The position numbers and the translations under genes are program-made. The notes under the pieces were generated by a model. That model worked only from the letters and a program-made list of their open reading frames with translations, searched no databases and was not told where the DNA came from. A stretch of DNA of 64,000 nucleotides. It comes from Zoroaster sp. YZ-2022. Its lineage: Eukaryota; Echinodermata; Asteroidea; Forcipulatida; Zoroasteridae. The stretch is from assembly GCA_029582265.1 (NCBI GenBank), contig CM055835.1, positions 14,315,498 through 14,379,497 of the forward strand. The letters run 5' to 3'. This document shows, piece after piece, positions 53,940 to 64,000 of the stretch (the first letter of the stretch is position 1; each line of letters begins with the position of its first letter).

Positions 53940-55040
53940 TCTTAGGGGTGGTGGGTACTCAAAGCTTGACTGTCACCTTTTGTGTTCAGTGCAATGCCAG
54001 CCACTAAGGCGAACGTCATGGGAGGCCGCACCAAATAATCACCATAGGTATCATTCATCACTGGCTGCAATGCCATTACATTGTGGGAGCCAAGGCAAGG
54101 GTCAGGTTTTGTATAACCATGAAGTAAGAAAAACACCACTCCTTCATCCACTGTATAAACAGGTGTCTGTTATATTGGTGTTCATTATAGCTGGGTTTTT
54201 CTGTACTACTAGTCCACAGTTATATTTTATACAGAGGAGTCGAACTTGGGCTAGGGGACGGGGCAGGACTCAAACACATCAACAGGCCCTTGAGATTATT
54301 CCTAGAGTTTGCTTTGGTCAACAAATTGTTTCCTCATTTTCTTGGGGGGGGGGGTGATAGGGGCATGTGGCCTACTCGAATGCTACTCAAAACAGCCATT
54401 TTAAAAGCAGTGTGCAACTTCAGTACGTACCGATTACCAAATTAAAGGCTTGCTTGTCTGTGAAGCTGGTGAAGTCAACATCCAGACAAATGATTCTGTC
54501 TAAAATGTTTTCATTATCAGTAAACATAAACAAAATATGTCAGTTTCAATATTATTGATCGTCAATTGTGGTAATCATTAGCGTTTATTGTGGCGTTTTT
54601 TTTTTTTTTTTTTTTTTTTGTAATCATTTGCTTAAGTGCTTGAAGTATCAGGTCTTGGAGCTTTACCTGGGGAAATGAAGGCAATAATTTGCTTCCATGC
54701 TCCTGGTCTTTGCCTTAAGACATTTTGAAATGTTCCCATAGAAAATCGTATTTTCTAATGGAAGTGTCCCTTACTAAGGAGAAAATGCCTTGACCCTACA
54801 AAAGCTGAAGGGGTCTTTGGAAAAGAATTTGAACCCAACCTCCACTTCTGAATATGTCTAAGCATGTGTTTTTAGCAGACGACAAAAATAGCCAACATCT
54901 CACTGGATGTGTATACATTCATTGCTCTAAATAACCCAAAATATTGTTTCTAATACTCAATTGACTACACTTTCCTCTCCTGAAGTGTGTCCTCTTATAT
55001 CTTTTAAAGGGAAATCTATGATATTTGGATACAAATTGAG
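53940..55040. other. intergenic, no gene seen
   Basis: Poly-T tract at 54597-54619. The 125-aa open frame at 53980-54357 shows no domain or repeat support. Confidence 0.4.
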
Positions 55041-55042
55041 AT

Positions 55043-55200
55043 TGCCTGAGTACCATTGGGGAGTACCCCAGGTGACAACGACCCCTTTGGTACTTGTGTC
55101 CTTGAGCAAGACACTTCACTGTATATTGCTTCTCTTCACCCAGGAGTATAAATGGGTAACCTGACTACCTGTGAGGGTAGAGGTTGATATTGTGTTTGGA
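55043..55200 (+). mobile_element. solo MITE arm joined to SINE fragment
   Basis: 55043-55084 is one arm of the GGGTCGTTGT MITE. From 55092 on, CTTGTGTCCTTGAGCAAGAC and the following SINE body continue to about 55180. Confidence 0.6.
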
Positions 55201-55785
55201 AAGAATGTTAATTCCAAAGTATATGTGATGTGATCTGGGAAAACCCTTCACATGGTGAAATTTGTCATTTTTGTGTTATACACATCAAATTAACGAGGAC
55301 ATTGTGCTGTTTTCAAAACTGTTTTATTCATGATTCTAGGTTGTCTATAACTTGAGTTATGCTCTCGGGAAGTTATAACCGCCGCTGTCCTTAAAAAACA
55401 ATGGCGGAAACGAAAAACAAAGACGGCTTTTTAATTATCTATCATCATATGTTTTTACATCTAAAACGATGGAATTTTTATTTAATATTTTCAAGAATGA
55501 TCATTTGGATATTAACAGTTAAAAAACTCAAATTGTCAACAACAAAAATCGGGGGCTATTTTGCCATTATCTTCAAAACAAGTTTGCCGACATCCGACGG
55601 GTTTTCCCAGATCGCATCACATATGCATGTAGTTTTAGCAGACGACAAAATAGCCAACATCACATACATGTAAGATGTGCAAAAATTCATTGCTCAAAAT
55701 CTCCAACATTTTCATTTCCAGTCTTCACTTGACTACACTTTCCTCACCTTTAAAAGATATTTGGTGGTTGTATTCTACATTTTTT

Positions 55786-55960
55786 GAGTATCTGAAACAC
55801 TATGATAGCTCAGGCGCTGCATACTCCCCAGAAAGCTGAGAAAGATTACCCGTAGGAATAATATTGGCCCAATGACTGGGGGTATATTATAAATATGTAA
55901 AGTGCATTGAGACATTATGTGAAATGCTATATAAGAATTAAATATTGTTATTATCATTAT
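55786..55960 (+). mobile_element. SINE 3'-half, diverged
   Basis: GCTGCATACTCCCCAGAAAG, AAGTGCATTGAGA, GCTATATAAGAATTAAATAT and an ATT-rich tail correspond to the 3' half of the SINE family, with a different tail sequence. Confidence 0.6.
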
Positions 55961-56095
55961 AAACTGACCTTAATCCAATTGTATTTTGGCTTGACGACTT
56001 GAAGAATTGATGTACTAACTTTGACACCATGTACATGTACTAGTTGGTATTTTAAACTCACAAGTGCATGATGGGCCAATCTCATCATTAAGATG

Positions 56096-56210
56096 CTCAG
56101 CAGAAAAGCAGTTTATGTTGGTTACCAGCCAAACATTAATTCAAATTGGTGTACACCTTGGCTGGTTGTCTGTTTAATATTGCTTAACAGCAAATGTTTA
56201 AGCTAAGCCA
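56096..56210. mobile_element. fragment of the ACCAGCCAAA MITE family
   Basis: TTACCAGCCAAAC and TTGGCTGGTTGTCTGTTTAA inverted pair with AGCAGAAAAGCAG and TGCTTAACAGC outside. Confidence 0.55.
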
Positions 56211-56219
56211 CATAGACTT

Positions 56220-57775
56220 TTATCATGTTGTGGCCATCTTTATCAGGTCCCCTGTATACACAAAGGATTATGATGCACAAAATGTCAATGCATGTAGGGG
56301 ACCAGACTATTTTTCCTTCCAGCCTTGGTTTGATCGCATGGATTTGTAGTGAAGAAAAAAAAAGAGGCTGTGCCATGACAATTAAGTTTATTGGCTTCAC
56401 TTGAGAACTGCACAAGGAGAGTTTAGGCAGGGAGATGAGTCTGAAAGTTCATGGGGGGTGCTGCTTAACATTTCTTGGGGTGGGGGTTTTATGAACTCAG
56501 GCAGGTAGATTGTGAATTTTTGGGTTTATGAGTACATGAGGGCAGAATACCTTTTCAGAGATCAAATGGCAATAATTATTATAAATTATTTCCAAAACGG
56601 GTGACAACCCCTTGCCATTTCAAATGGATTTTCCTTCAGTAAAAACAGGTTTTAATTGACATAAGTGATGACAACATTGTTTAAATACATCTGATTTGTT
56701 TAATATGCATCTGGAAAACAAACGCTGGAAATCATATTGTTAAATATTAATCAATGCCGTGACTGATTTTAACCAGGTTATTACAAAAAACTAAAACTAG
56801 TTATAACTATATATTTTCAACTAGCATAATTATGAATTAACCATTTGAAACCTGGGGGGATCTTGCCCCCTTTTTATACATAATACAACTAATTCTTGAG
56901 CAGCCTACAAAAGCTAAACACCTTAGTACAAAGCTACTGAAGTTTTTAATCACATTTTCTTTACAAAATTTGTATATTTTCAGTATAATTAAAGTGTATT
57001 AATTACTATATACAAGGTTATCAACATGGCTGACAGAGCACCTTTCAAATTGCACAAAAATAATTGTAATGCAATGGGGCAATATGTCTGCCTAACCCTT
57101 AGCAACCAAGTATCACGGTACTCAAGTATAAAAATGTTACACTTTCAAAAAACAAAGGTAAATAAATGAAGAAATGTTAGTGTACCTCAAAAACACTTGT
57201 ACTTTTTCTTAGTCATTTAATGTCTTTAATGTGTAATTATACTAAAACTACTGACAGAACATCGGCTGGCCTGATGTGAACATTCATTACATAGTGCATC
57301 AGTTATACACATGGCAAGTTCCAGAGTCCACCACCCATTTGGACATGCCTATCCTTGGACCACAACACACGGCCAGACGTGCTAACTTTAAAGCTGTTTG
57401 CACGACTTTGTCGCATGATTTTTGGGAAAAGTGCACAAGTCACTGAACGTGTTCACACACACACACACACAATAAATGTTCTATTTCAGAAGCTATGAAG
57501 TTGTGTTAAGTGTAAACAGGCATATTGTCGTTTCAAACTTATCCCACCAGACCAAGCCTCTAGCCAAATACTCTAACTATTAGTTCCTACTTGGGTCAGC
57601 CCTCAGACCAAAGTTGGCCACCACAGCTGGCCATGGTCATGACATATTCCCACTTAGGTTTTGAGCCAGCCCTCAGGTCTAATATCCAAGGGCTCTGGAA
57701 GGACCAAGTCCACGCCTAAGGTCTCATCCCCATGATCCTATGCTTCTAAGTTACAGGAATCGTACACCATTGGTG
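56220..57775. other. intergenic, no gene seen
   Basis: (CA)n at about 57455-57471. No recognisable coding or RNA feature. Confidence 0.4.
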
Positions 57776-57779
57776 AAAG

Positions 57780-58108
57780 TCTGTACATGTATCCATACTT
57801 TTTAAGAGTCATGTACTGAAACCAACTTGTGCAGGTTTTAACTCATTTCATTGTGTCCAATCACTTTAACAAGAACTGTCAAAATGCATTCTGATTTGTT
57901 TGCATATTAATGTGGAAAATAGATCACGGCCGTGACCTATTTCAAATTTGTAAAATATTTCAAGATTAATAATAAAATGACAGCATGTGAGATGGAATAA
58001 CTTCCCAGGATGTTTGGTACATCACCAATTTCACATCCAGTAAGTTTTGACATCTTGAAATTCAGTAAATTTGTAATCGGGTAATTACCAAATGTAAACA
58101 GTCCCTTT
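57780..58108 (+). repeat. ancient noncoding duplication, copy 1
   Basis: Colinear with 60300-60640: matching blocks include ATTTCAAATTTGTAA, AACTT.C.AGGATGTTTGGTA and ATTCAGTAAATTTGTAAT.GG. About 65-75% identity by eye. The end overlaps TTAA MITE family A. Confidence 0.65.
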
Positions 58109-58110
58109 AA

Positions 58111-58325
58111 AGGAACAATATCATCACTATTAACTGGGCATGGAATCAAAGTGCTCATTTTAGATTAACTCAGTGACTGAAAACAACATGGTTATGATAA
58201 GGTCATATTACCGTTGCTGCTGCATAAATGAGCCAGTAATTTTAAGTCACTGTGTTCATCTTAAACTAGGACACTGATTCCATGCCCTGTTGAAAGTCTG
58301 CTCTGATCGTGGTGATACTGTCCCT
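58111..58325 (-). mobile_element. TTAA MITE family A, copy 2
   Basis: TTAA at 58107-58110 and 58326-58329. Ends AGGAACAATATCATCAC and GTGGTGATACTGTCCCT are inverted repeats. Opposite orientation to 37477-37724. Confidence 0.85.
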
Positions 58326-58329
58326 TTAA

Positions 58330-60295
58330 GAACACACTGGTATTCTATTGATTACACTGGTCAACAATTTTTTTAAAGTTGTCTGCTTCGGAGATAAAAT
58401 GTGCTATTTATTATGGATTTTGATGTACTTAATTAAAATATGACAATTAAAATTGCTGATTGGCTACTATTTCCAAGATATTTAAGTTTACATTTAATGT
58501 ACTATGTATATGGTGTACACAGCAGATTTTTAATCATGAATTGTAAACCTAAGTCTTTTCATGTGTTTATGGTTGTTTCACTTGATATTATGTCACCTGC
58601 CTTGTTTATGTAACACTATGTATCAGTTCATAGTTCAGTCCTTATTCAGTGTCTACTCTGCGCTTCTTGGCTTGTCTCTTGTAGTCATTAAACGGTACCA
58701 TATCTTGAAAACTTGAGCCAATCAACAATTTTAAGCATCATTTCCATTCTCAGTGACCCATAATTAGTCAAGTTTGACTTCATTTGTTTCGGAAGCATTT
58801 TGGCTGTAGACCAGTGTTATAATTAAAGTGAAACGCACTATTTTTAAGGAGCAGCACACAGCTCTGGAGGTAAGCCACATCTTCCTAACCCGAAGGTCCG
58901 GGGTTCAAATATTCATGTTTATCCCCTTAAGAACCAAAAATATCCACCCCTTGATTTTGAACCCAGGACGCAGGGAATGATTTCGTTCCCTGAATTATAA
59001 ATAGCAATATTTTTATATTACTATTTGTGTATGTAATGCCACTTTTTAAATGCAAATCTTGAATATTGAGTAGCAAATTGTAAATTTTGGGTAGCATTTT
59101 GCTATGGAATACAAGCGAAATGATTTATTTGAACCTACAGTATGCAAGGAGGCCAGCAACACCTTGGAAGAAAACTTGTTTGGAACTTACATTTAAACCT
59201 AAGACTTGAAATTAAACCAAAGCAAAATCGTATAACTATAGATAGCTATAAATAATAGAATTTGTAAACACCACACAGATTTAGCACAGCATTTTAAGGT
59301 ATTTTGTTTTAATTTTAGCTTTCTGCCAATTATTTGCAATGTTACTGCAATTCAACAAATTGTATAATGGTAAGATCAGCATGTCTAACAAACTACACGA
59401 GGTTCAATTCTAGCCAAACAACGGGTTCAAAGGTCATATAATGGGCCATGTAATGTAGATTTAAACAAAGTTAATACCAAAAAATGGTAAAATGTAACTG
59501 AAATCTTTAGTAAAAACCTTTAAAAATACACAAACATCACTATACAGCATGGGTGAGGAGGGGAATTTATGAATATACATGTATATATTACCTTGGGGAA
59601 GGGGATTCGCATAAAAACCCAAAATTGTCCCTAGCTTCCATGTTAAGCATACGCGCTGTCACATTCATACACATTGGTCAACTCTAGGTTTAAGAAAACC
59701 CCCTCACATCTCCCTCTACTCACTTCATAAAATCTTGGGCTACACCACTGATTTCAGAATAAGAACTCAAGGAGCAAGGTTCCTTAAGCATGTAGCGGCC
59801 ATCTTTTTTTCTACACACTAATCTATGGGACTCAAAGTGATGCTTGTGTTCAGACTAGCCAGGTACCTGTGATGCAGGACCCACTTCATAGTGTAATTCA
59901 CTGTGCGCTTTGGGAACTACACAAAATACAAAATGAAGCTAACGTTAAAAAAAGTATTTCTCAGACTGAACTTAAGCTAGCAAAGACTGATAAATTGGTT
60001 TCATAAAACTGAAGCAAGCATTACAATTTATAACTATGTTTTACATTAAACTTTCTATCAATTGGTTGCACACATTACTGTAAGACTGACCAGGGAGTCT
60101 GTGGCTAGACAAGTCAGTGTACGGTACCCCAGGCATTTGCATGAAAAGTGAATGTGAACTTGCGAAGCTACCACGCTCTAGATCTTTCCAAAAGGGTTTT
60201 ATACATTTCCCCTTCCGGGCCTTCCTCCCTGGTGACACTGGACATAATCAAAGGCATAATCAAATATCGCCATAACATAAAGATAACAATGTACA
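58330..60295. other. intergenic, no gene seen
   Basis: No domain-bearing ORF, RNA gene or bounded repeat recognised. Confidence 0.4.
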
Positions 60296-60299
60296 CAAG

Positions 60300-60640
60300 T
60301 GTATGGGAGTATACACATGACTGTAAATGCATCCACACTTTATAAGAATACAGAGAGATGTACGGAAACCTTTGAAAATTTTAGCTTATTTTGTTGTCAT
60401 TTCAAAGAAAATAGCAAACATGCTTTCAGATTGTATTGCATTTATACTGTAATTCTAACGTGAAAATGATCAGTCATTTCAAATTTGTAATACATTTCAC
60501 ATTTTCTAAAAGATTTCAGTATGTTAGATGGAGTAACTTATGAGGATGTTTGGTACCATTTCTAAGTCCACATCAAGTAAATGTTTAAACTATAATTCAG
60601 TAAATTTGTAATTGGGTAATTTTACAATAGGTGTGTACAA
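60300..60640 (+). repeat. ancient noncoding duplication, copy 2
   Basis: Second copy of 57780-58108, same orientation, about 2.5 kb downstream. Confidence 0.65.
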
Positions 60641-61129
60641 CTCTCTTTCAAACTAAAACAGGATCTTATATACATGTTGGTGAATGGAGTCTACATTTAA
60701 GAAAGAATAAATGTAGAATATATTTGTGAAAAATGCATATTTTCTGGAATGCAATAAAAAAAATTCTGTTCCCTTGAAAAACTACATGTATGGTCTATGT
60801 TTATTTTTGTAAAAAAACAATCAATTCAAAGAATTAACAGAAAAAGTTTCAAAACTACATTGTAAAAAAATGCTGAAGACATGTGCATAAAATTTCAAAT
60901 AATTTTTAAGGACAAAGAAAGAAAAAAAGAAGAGATAATGATGAAATACAGCCTAATGCCTCGTTAAAAAAAAAATCACTGGTCAATAAATGAAACACTT
61001 GGGCTACTGAACAACCAATCAGTATCATCAGAAAGTGAATATAATTTGAATAGATTTGCATGATACCTGTCTTTGGCCAACAGTATTTTTTATTTATTTT
61101 TTTATTTTACACATTTCAAATAATTCTCA

Positions 61130-61290
61130 GGATATGGGCTGCATACTCCCACGTGAGTTGAGATGGTTCTAGGAATGATATAACTGGCCCGATGACGGGG
61201 GTAATAATGTTCATGCGCCATGAGCATCAAACTTGGCGGATACCGGCGCAATATAATTCTCCATGATTATTATTATTATTATTATGATTA
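61130..61290 (+). mobile_element. SINE 3'-half, diverged
   Basis: GGGCTGCATACTCCCACGTG, GAGATGGTTCTAGGAATGAT, GATACCGGCGCAATATAATT and an (ATT)n tail match the 3' half of the SINE family. Confidence 0.75.
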
Positions 61291-61835
61291 TAAAAACTGC
61301 TAAATTTATCCATTAATAATGTTTCTCTTGTTGGATGCTTGAAGCTTGATAGAATAAAGTGGCTGTCTGCTGAGAGTTTGTTTGTGAAAATCACACATGT
61401 AGCTATAAAAGTCAGTCAGTAAAGCTCTGTGTCCACGAGCTAAACGCTATGGCAAGACAAAACGTTGGTACAAACTTCATGTGCATAGTACATGTACATC
61501 TTAAATGTTGGGGCAGTGGTCACATATACTTGACTCAATTTAGGCAAGAAACAAATCAAATGAAATCAACAAAAGTTTTTATTCTTATGTTGACTTTTCA
61601 CCTTTCATCAAGATTTACAATTCATCAAAAACATTTTACAAAATTTTAAAGATGTCTATTCCATGCTTTTTTTGCTCTTCATCCAGCAGGTAATTACCAC
61701 TCGTGTAAGCCTCCTTTTAAGCAAAAAAAAAATCTATTTACGACACATGGCAATGTACTAATTAAGAAAAAATTGGCAATAAAATAGCCAAAAGCATGGA
61801 ATATGCATCTTTAAGACAATTATTATTCTTTTTAA

Positions 61836-62131
61836 CCCTCCTACTATTGATGCACTTTAGTGGGAAGTTGCTGTAGAGGTCAAAACCAGTCAACTGCCTG
61901 TTTTGACTGTTGACCCAAATGTGCACACAGGGGAATTTTTGACTGGTTTTGACTGGTCATTTTGAACAATACCAGACAATGCTTTTACCAGTCAAAAACA
62001 GTCGACTCATTTTGACACGTAAATGTACTTACTACATGTAAGGTTTGACAGTGTTTGACTTTTAAGTGCACTATACCTTGGCAAGTATATCAACATTTTG
62101 ACTGATTTTGACCCTTGTAGTAGTAGGAGGG
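61836..62131. mobile_element. TTAA MITE (CCCTCCTACTA) with TTTGACTGG repeats
   Basis: TTAA at 61832-61835 and 62132-62135. 11-bp perfect terminal inverted repeats CCCTCCTACTA / TAGTAGGAGGG. The interior repeats TTTGACTGG/CCAGTCAAA motifs on both strands. Confidence 0.9.
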
Positions 62132-62358
62132 TTAATGATATGAAACAAGTTTATGATGTTGTCTTCCATCTACTTGTTGGTTACTGTTCACAGACATAAC
62201 TTCAAATTTTGACCAAGCGTGACCAAAAATGTTCCCCTTTAATAAATCCCCAAACCCAAAGACAACAATGGAACCATGCCCTTCTTACATGAAATACTCT
62301 CAAATTTTAAAATTAACTATTACAGACATTACAGATGAGTGACAAATGCTCCCCTTAA

Positions 62359-62613
62359 CCAGTTCGCACCGGGAATAAAAAAGTTTTTCCGAACCCCGTG
62401 GCAGGTTTATTTTTACCGCACAAACACGACCAATGGTGCTCACCAGAGCGTGACCGGGGAGACCGCGTCTTCCACCGTATGCTTATGGCTCGTTGCCACG
62501 TCGACCGGGAATCTATACAAATATTCCCGAGAATCCTGTGGCGTGTTTAGATGCTCTCCGATCCGCTGTCCCAAAAAAAATTTCGTGTATACACGGCCTC
62601 CGACGCGAACTGG
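62359..62613. mobile_element. TTAA MITE family B (CCAGTTCGC), copy 2
   Basis: TTAA at 62355-62358 and 62614-62617 flank CCAGTTCGC ... GCGAACTGG. Same family and orientation as 51423-51666. Confidence 0.9.
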
Positions 62614-62619
62614 TTAAAA

Positions 62620-63156
62620 GGGTTTTTGCATTCCTCATTCAAGTTGTCCCTTTGTGTTAATCTCACTATCCCTTTGGTTTCCTTCTCCTGTTTGATCTTT
62701 GTAAACATTTCCATTCTACTGTTAGTAAGTACATACATGGGGTCATTGATACAAACCCTGTGTGTTACCACATGATCCCACAATGTTCTTGCTGTTTTGA
62801 TTAAACTCAAACAAACAGTGACATTATTGATGTACCAGTGGAAACTTAACTCAAAAAAAAGGTGACAAAGCTTGAAAAATCACTAGATGAAGGATTCATG
62901 AAACAATTGATTATTTTAATTAGCTATTTCATCATGTTTGGGTTTTGTCTAGACCTAGGTCGAGACCCTAGAGATGCTTTTGTACCAGGATACACCGACA
63001 CGTCAGTGCACCGTCTACCTTATGTAGCTCACTGTTGGGTATAGGTATCCGGACGTCATTTGGGAATTTCTCTTCAAAGATCTGCAAGATAAAGGTGGAT
63101 ATAAAATCACTTGATTTGATTTTTTCCCTTCACCGACATACATGTACCTATTAGTA
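62620..63156. other. intergenic, no gene seen
   Basis: Short open frames only; none recognisable. Confidence 0.4.
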
Positions 63157-63617
63157 TATATGACATAAAACACAATAAAGGGGGCCACTTTGCATCCGTC
63201 ACGTTAGCAGTTTTTCCAATGGTTGTTATTTATTTTTAAGTACCTGAAACCAACCAAAAAGTGTTTCAACATGTGAATGAACATGCAGGCTTATACTAGA
63301 ACTAATTTGAGTTGATTTATTTTATTTTTTTATTTTTTTATATATTTTTTTACCCTCAAATTTCCATAAAAATTGGACGGAAAAAGTTACCTCACTTTTC
63401 CGTCCATTTGTTGATGGAAATTTTAGGGTAATTAAACAAATACATGTAATAGTAATAATCAACTCAAATTATCTTTAGGATAAGCATACATGTCTATTCA
63501 AATGTTGAAATTCTTTTTGGGTGGTTTCAGATATTTAAAAAAAAATTACAACCATAAGAAAAACTGCTAACGTGACGGTAGGAAAGTGGCCACCTTTATT
63601 GTGTTTTATGTCATATA
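63157..63617. mobile_element. 461-bp foldback (full-length palindromic) element
   Basis: Starts TATATGACATAAAACACAAT and ends with its complement. The two halves match as inverted copies over roughly 220 bp each (about 80% by eye, with an AT-rich length difference). They meet at a central hairpin GGACGGAAAAAGT/ACTTTTCCGTCC near 63387. TA ends suggest a Tc1/mariner-type target but this is not certain. Confidence 0.85.
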
Positions 63618-64000
63618 CCTTTTGCAATGGCGTCACAGATCACAAGCATATTGCCGATATGGTCATCGTGATGAATGCTCGTATCGGGTATATTGTAAAA
63701 GGCGTTTTGACAACTGACAGTTGAAACCAAGGAACCGCCTGTGGGTTCAACAAACTTTCACTGAACTTAGTATGAACTTGATGCGCACCAGGCCATGACT
63801 GGCTATGACTGGTCGTGACTGGCTATGCGTGCGTGACACTGGCATTAGGTCCAGAACCTTGGCAAAAAAAGATGACTCTGTTGTTCTGCAAGGCGCGAGA
63901 TACTTTAGCAGTCAGCCAGGTAGACATGTATGTGTTTGACAGAGGAAATTATTAGTTCAGGGAGTAAGCTTTGAAACAAGTTGCTGGTGTTGAAGCTAAT
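63618..64000. other. intergenic, no gene seen
   Basis: CATGACTGGCTATGACTGG-type words are locally repeated near 63794-63826. Nothing else. Confidence 0.4.

Noticed and set aside
53980..54357. 125-aa open frame
   Set aside because: Low-complexity end, no domain, no splice support and no conservation evidence.

Overview
The window is AT-rich animal nuclear DNA. It has GT-AG introns, tRNA-derived SINEs, a degraded LINE, a Harbinger DNA transposon, many small inverted-repeat elements (MITEs) and a very large satellite-like array. The gene content (an F-box/WD40 protein of FBXW5 type and a GCNT-type glycosyltransferase) and frequent short words such as TAGGCCTA and ACATGTAC suggest an invertebrate deuterostome, perhaps an echinoderm. 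The phylum is an inference.

Layout: 1-2.5 kb holds a train of short perfect hairpins (739-1087), a duplicated tRNA-like segment and a MITE. At 3.77-8.6 kb an 83-bp minisatellite abuts a 5'-truncated non-LTR retrotransposon (minus strand, 17-bp flanking direct repeats). A PIF/Harbinger element (5255-7939) has inserted into its reverse transcriptase just before the YADD box. At 9.9-11.1 kb lie a 53-bp palindromic tandem repeat and a TTAA-flanked inverted-repeat unit that carries a P2X7-receptor cytoplasmic-domain-like gene. An intact single-coding-exon GCNT-like beta-1,6-N-acetylglucosaminyltransferase occupies 11307-12692 (minus). From 12.8 to 15.3 kb there are hairpins, a hammerhead-like repeat and nested inverted-repeat elements.

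From 15749 to 32402 runs a 16.6-kb head-to-tail array of Helitron/Helentron-like (HINE or 'pearl'-like) units. A typical unit has a 5' AGGTGTTCGG cap or its remnant, a CTT microsatellite, ~149-bp core monomers, a conserved right domain with the inverted cap CCGAACACCT, a terminal stem-loop and a CTAG/CTAA end. One divergent unit and a ~740-bp foreign insertion interrupt it.

From 32.4 to 38.9 kb there are tandem duplications, a 22-bp minisatellite, a 1.47-kb element with 128-bp terminal inverted repeats and a 104-aa ORF, several MITEs and an inverted SINE pair. FBXW5 is encoded in seven coding exons from 39478 to 48289 (plus; 949 codons) with a Ser-rich insertion of about 450 residues between conserved WD40 segments. 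Its introns are loaded with SINEs and MITEs. The rest (48.3-64 kb) has no recognisable gene. It carries SINE copies, at least six MITE families (two with clear TTAA duplications), an ancient noncoding duplication and a 461-bp foldback element near the right end.

The two cellular genes act in unrelated processes (Golgi O-glycan branching; ubiquitin-ligase substrate recognition). Everything else is mobile or repetitive DNA and its debris.
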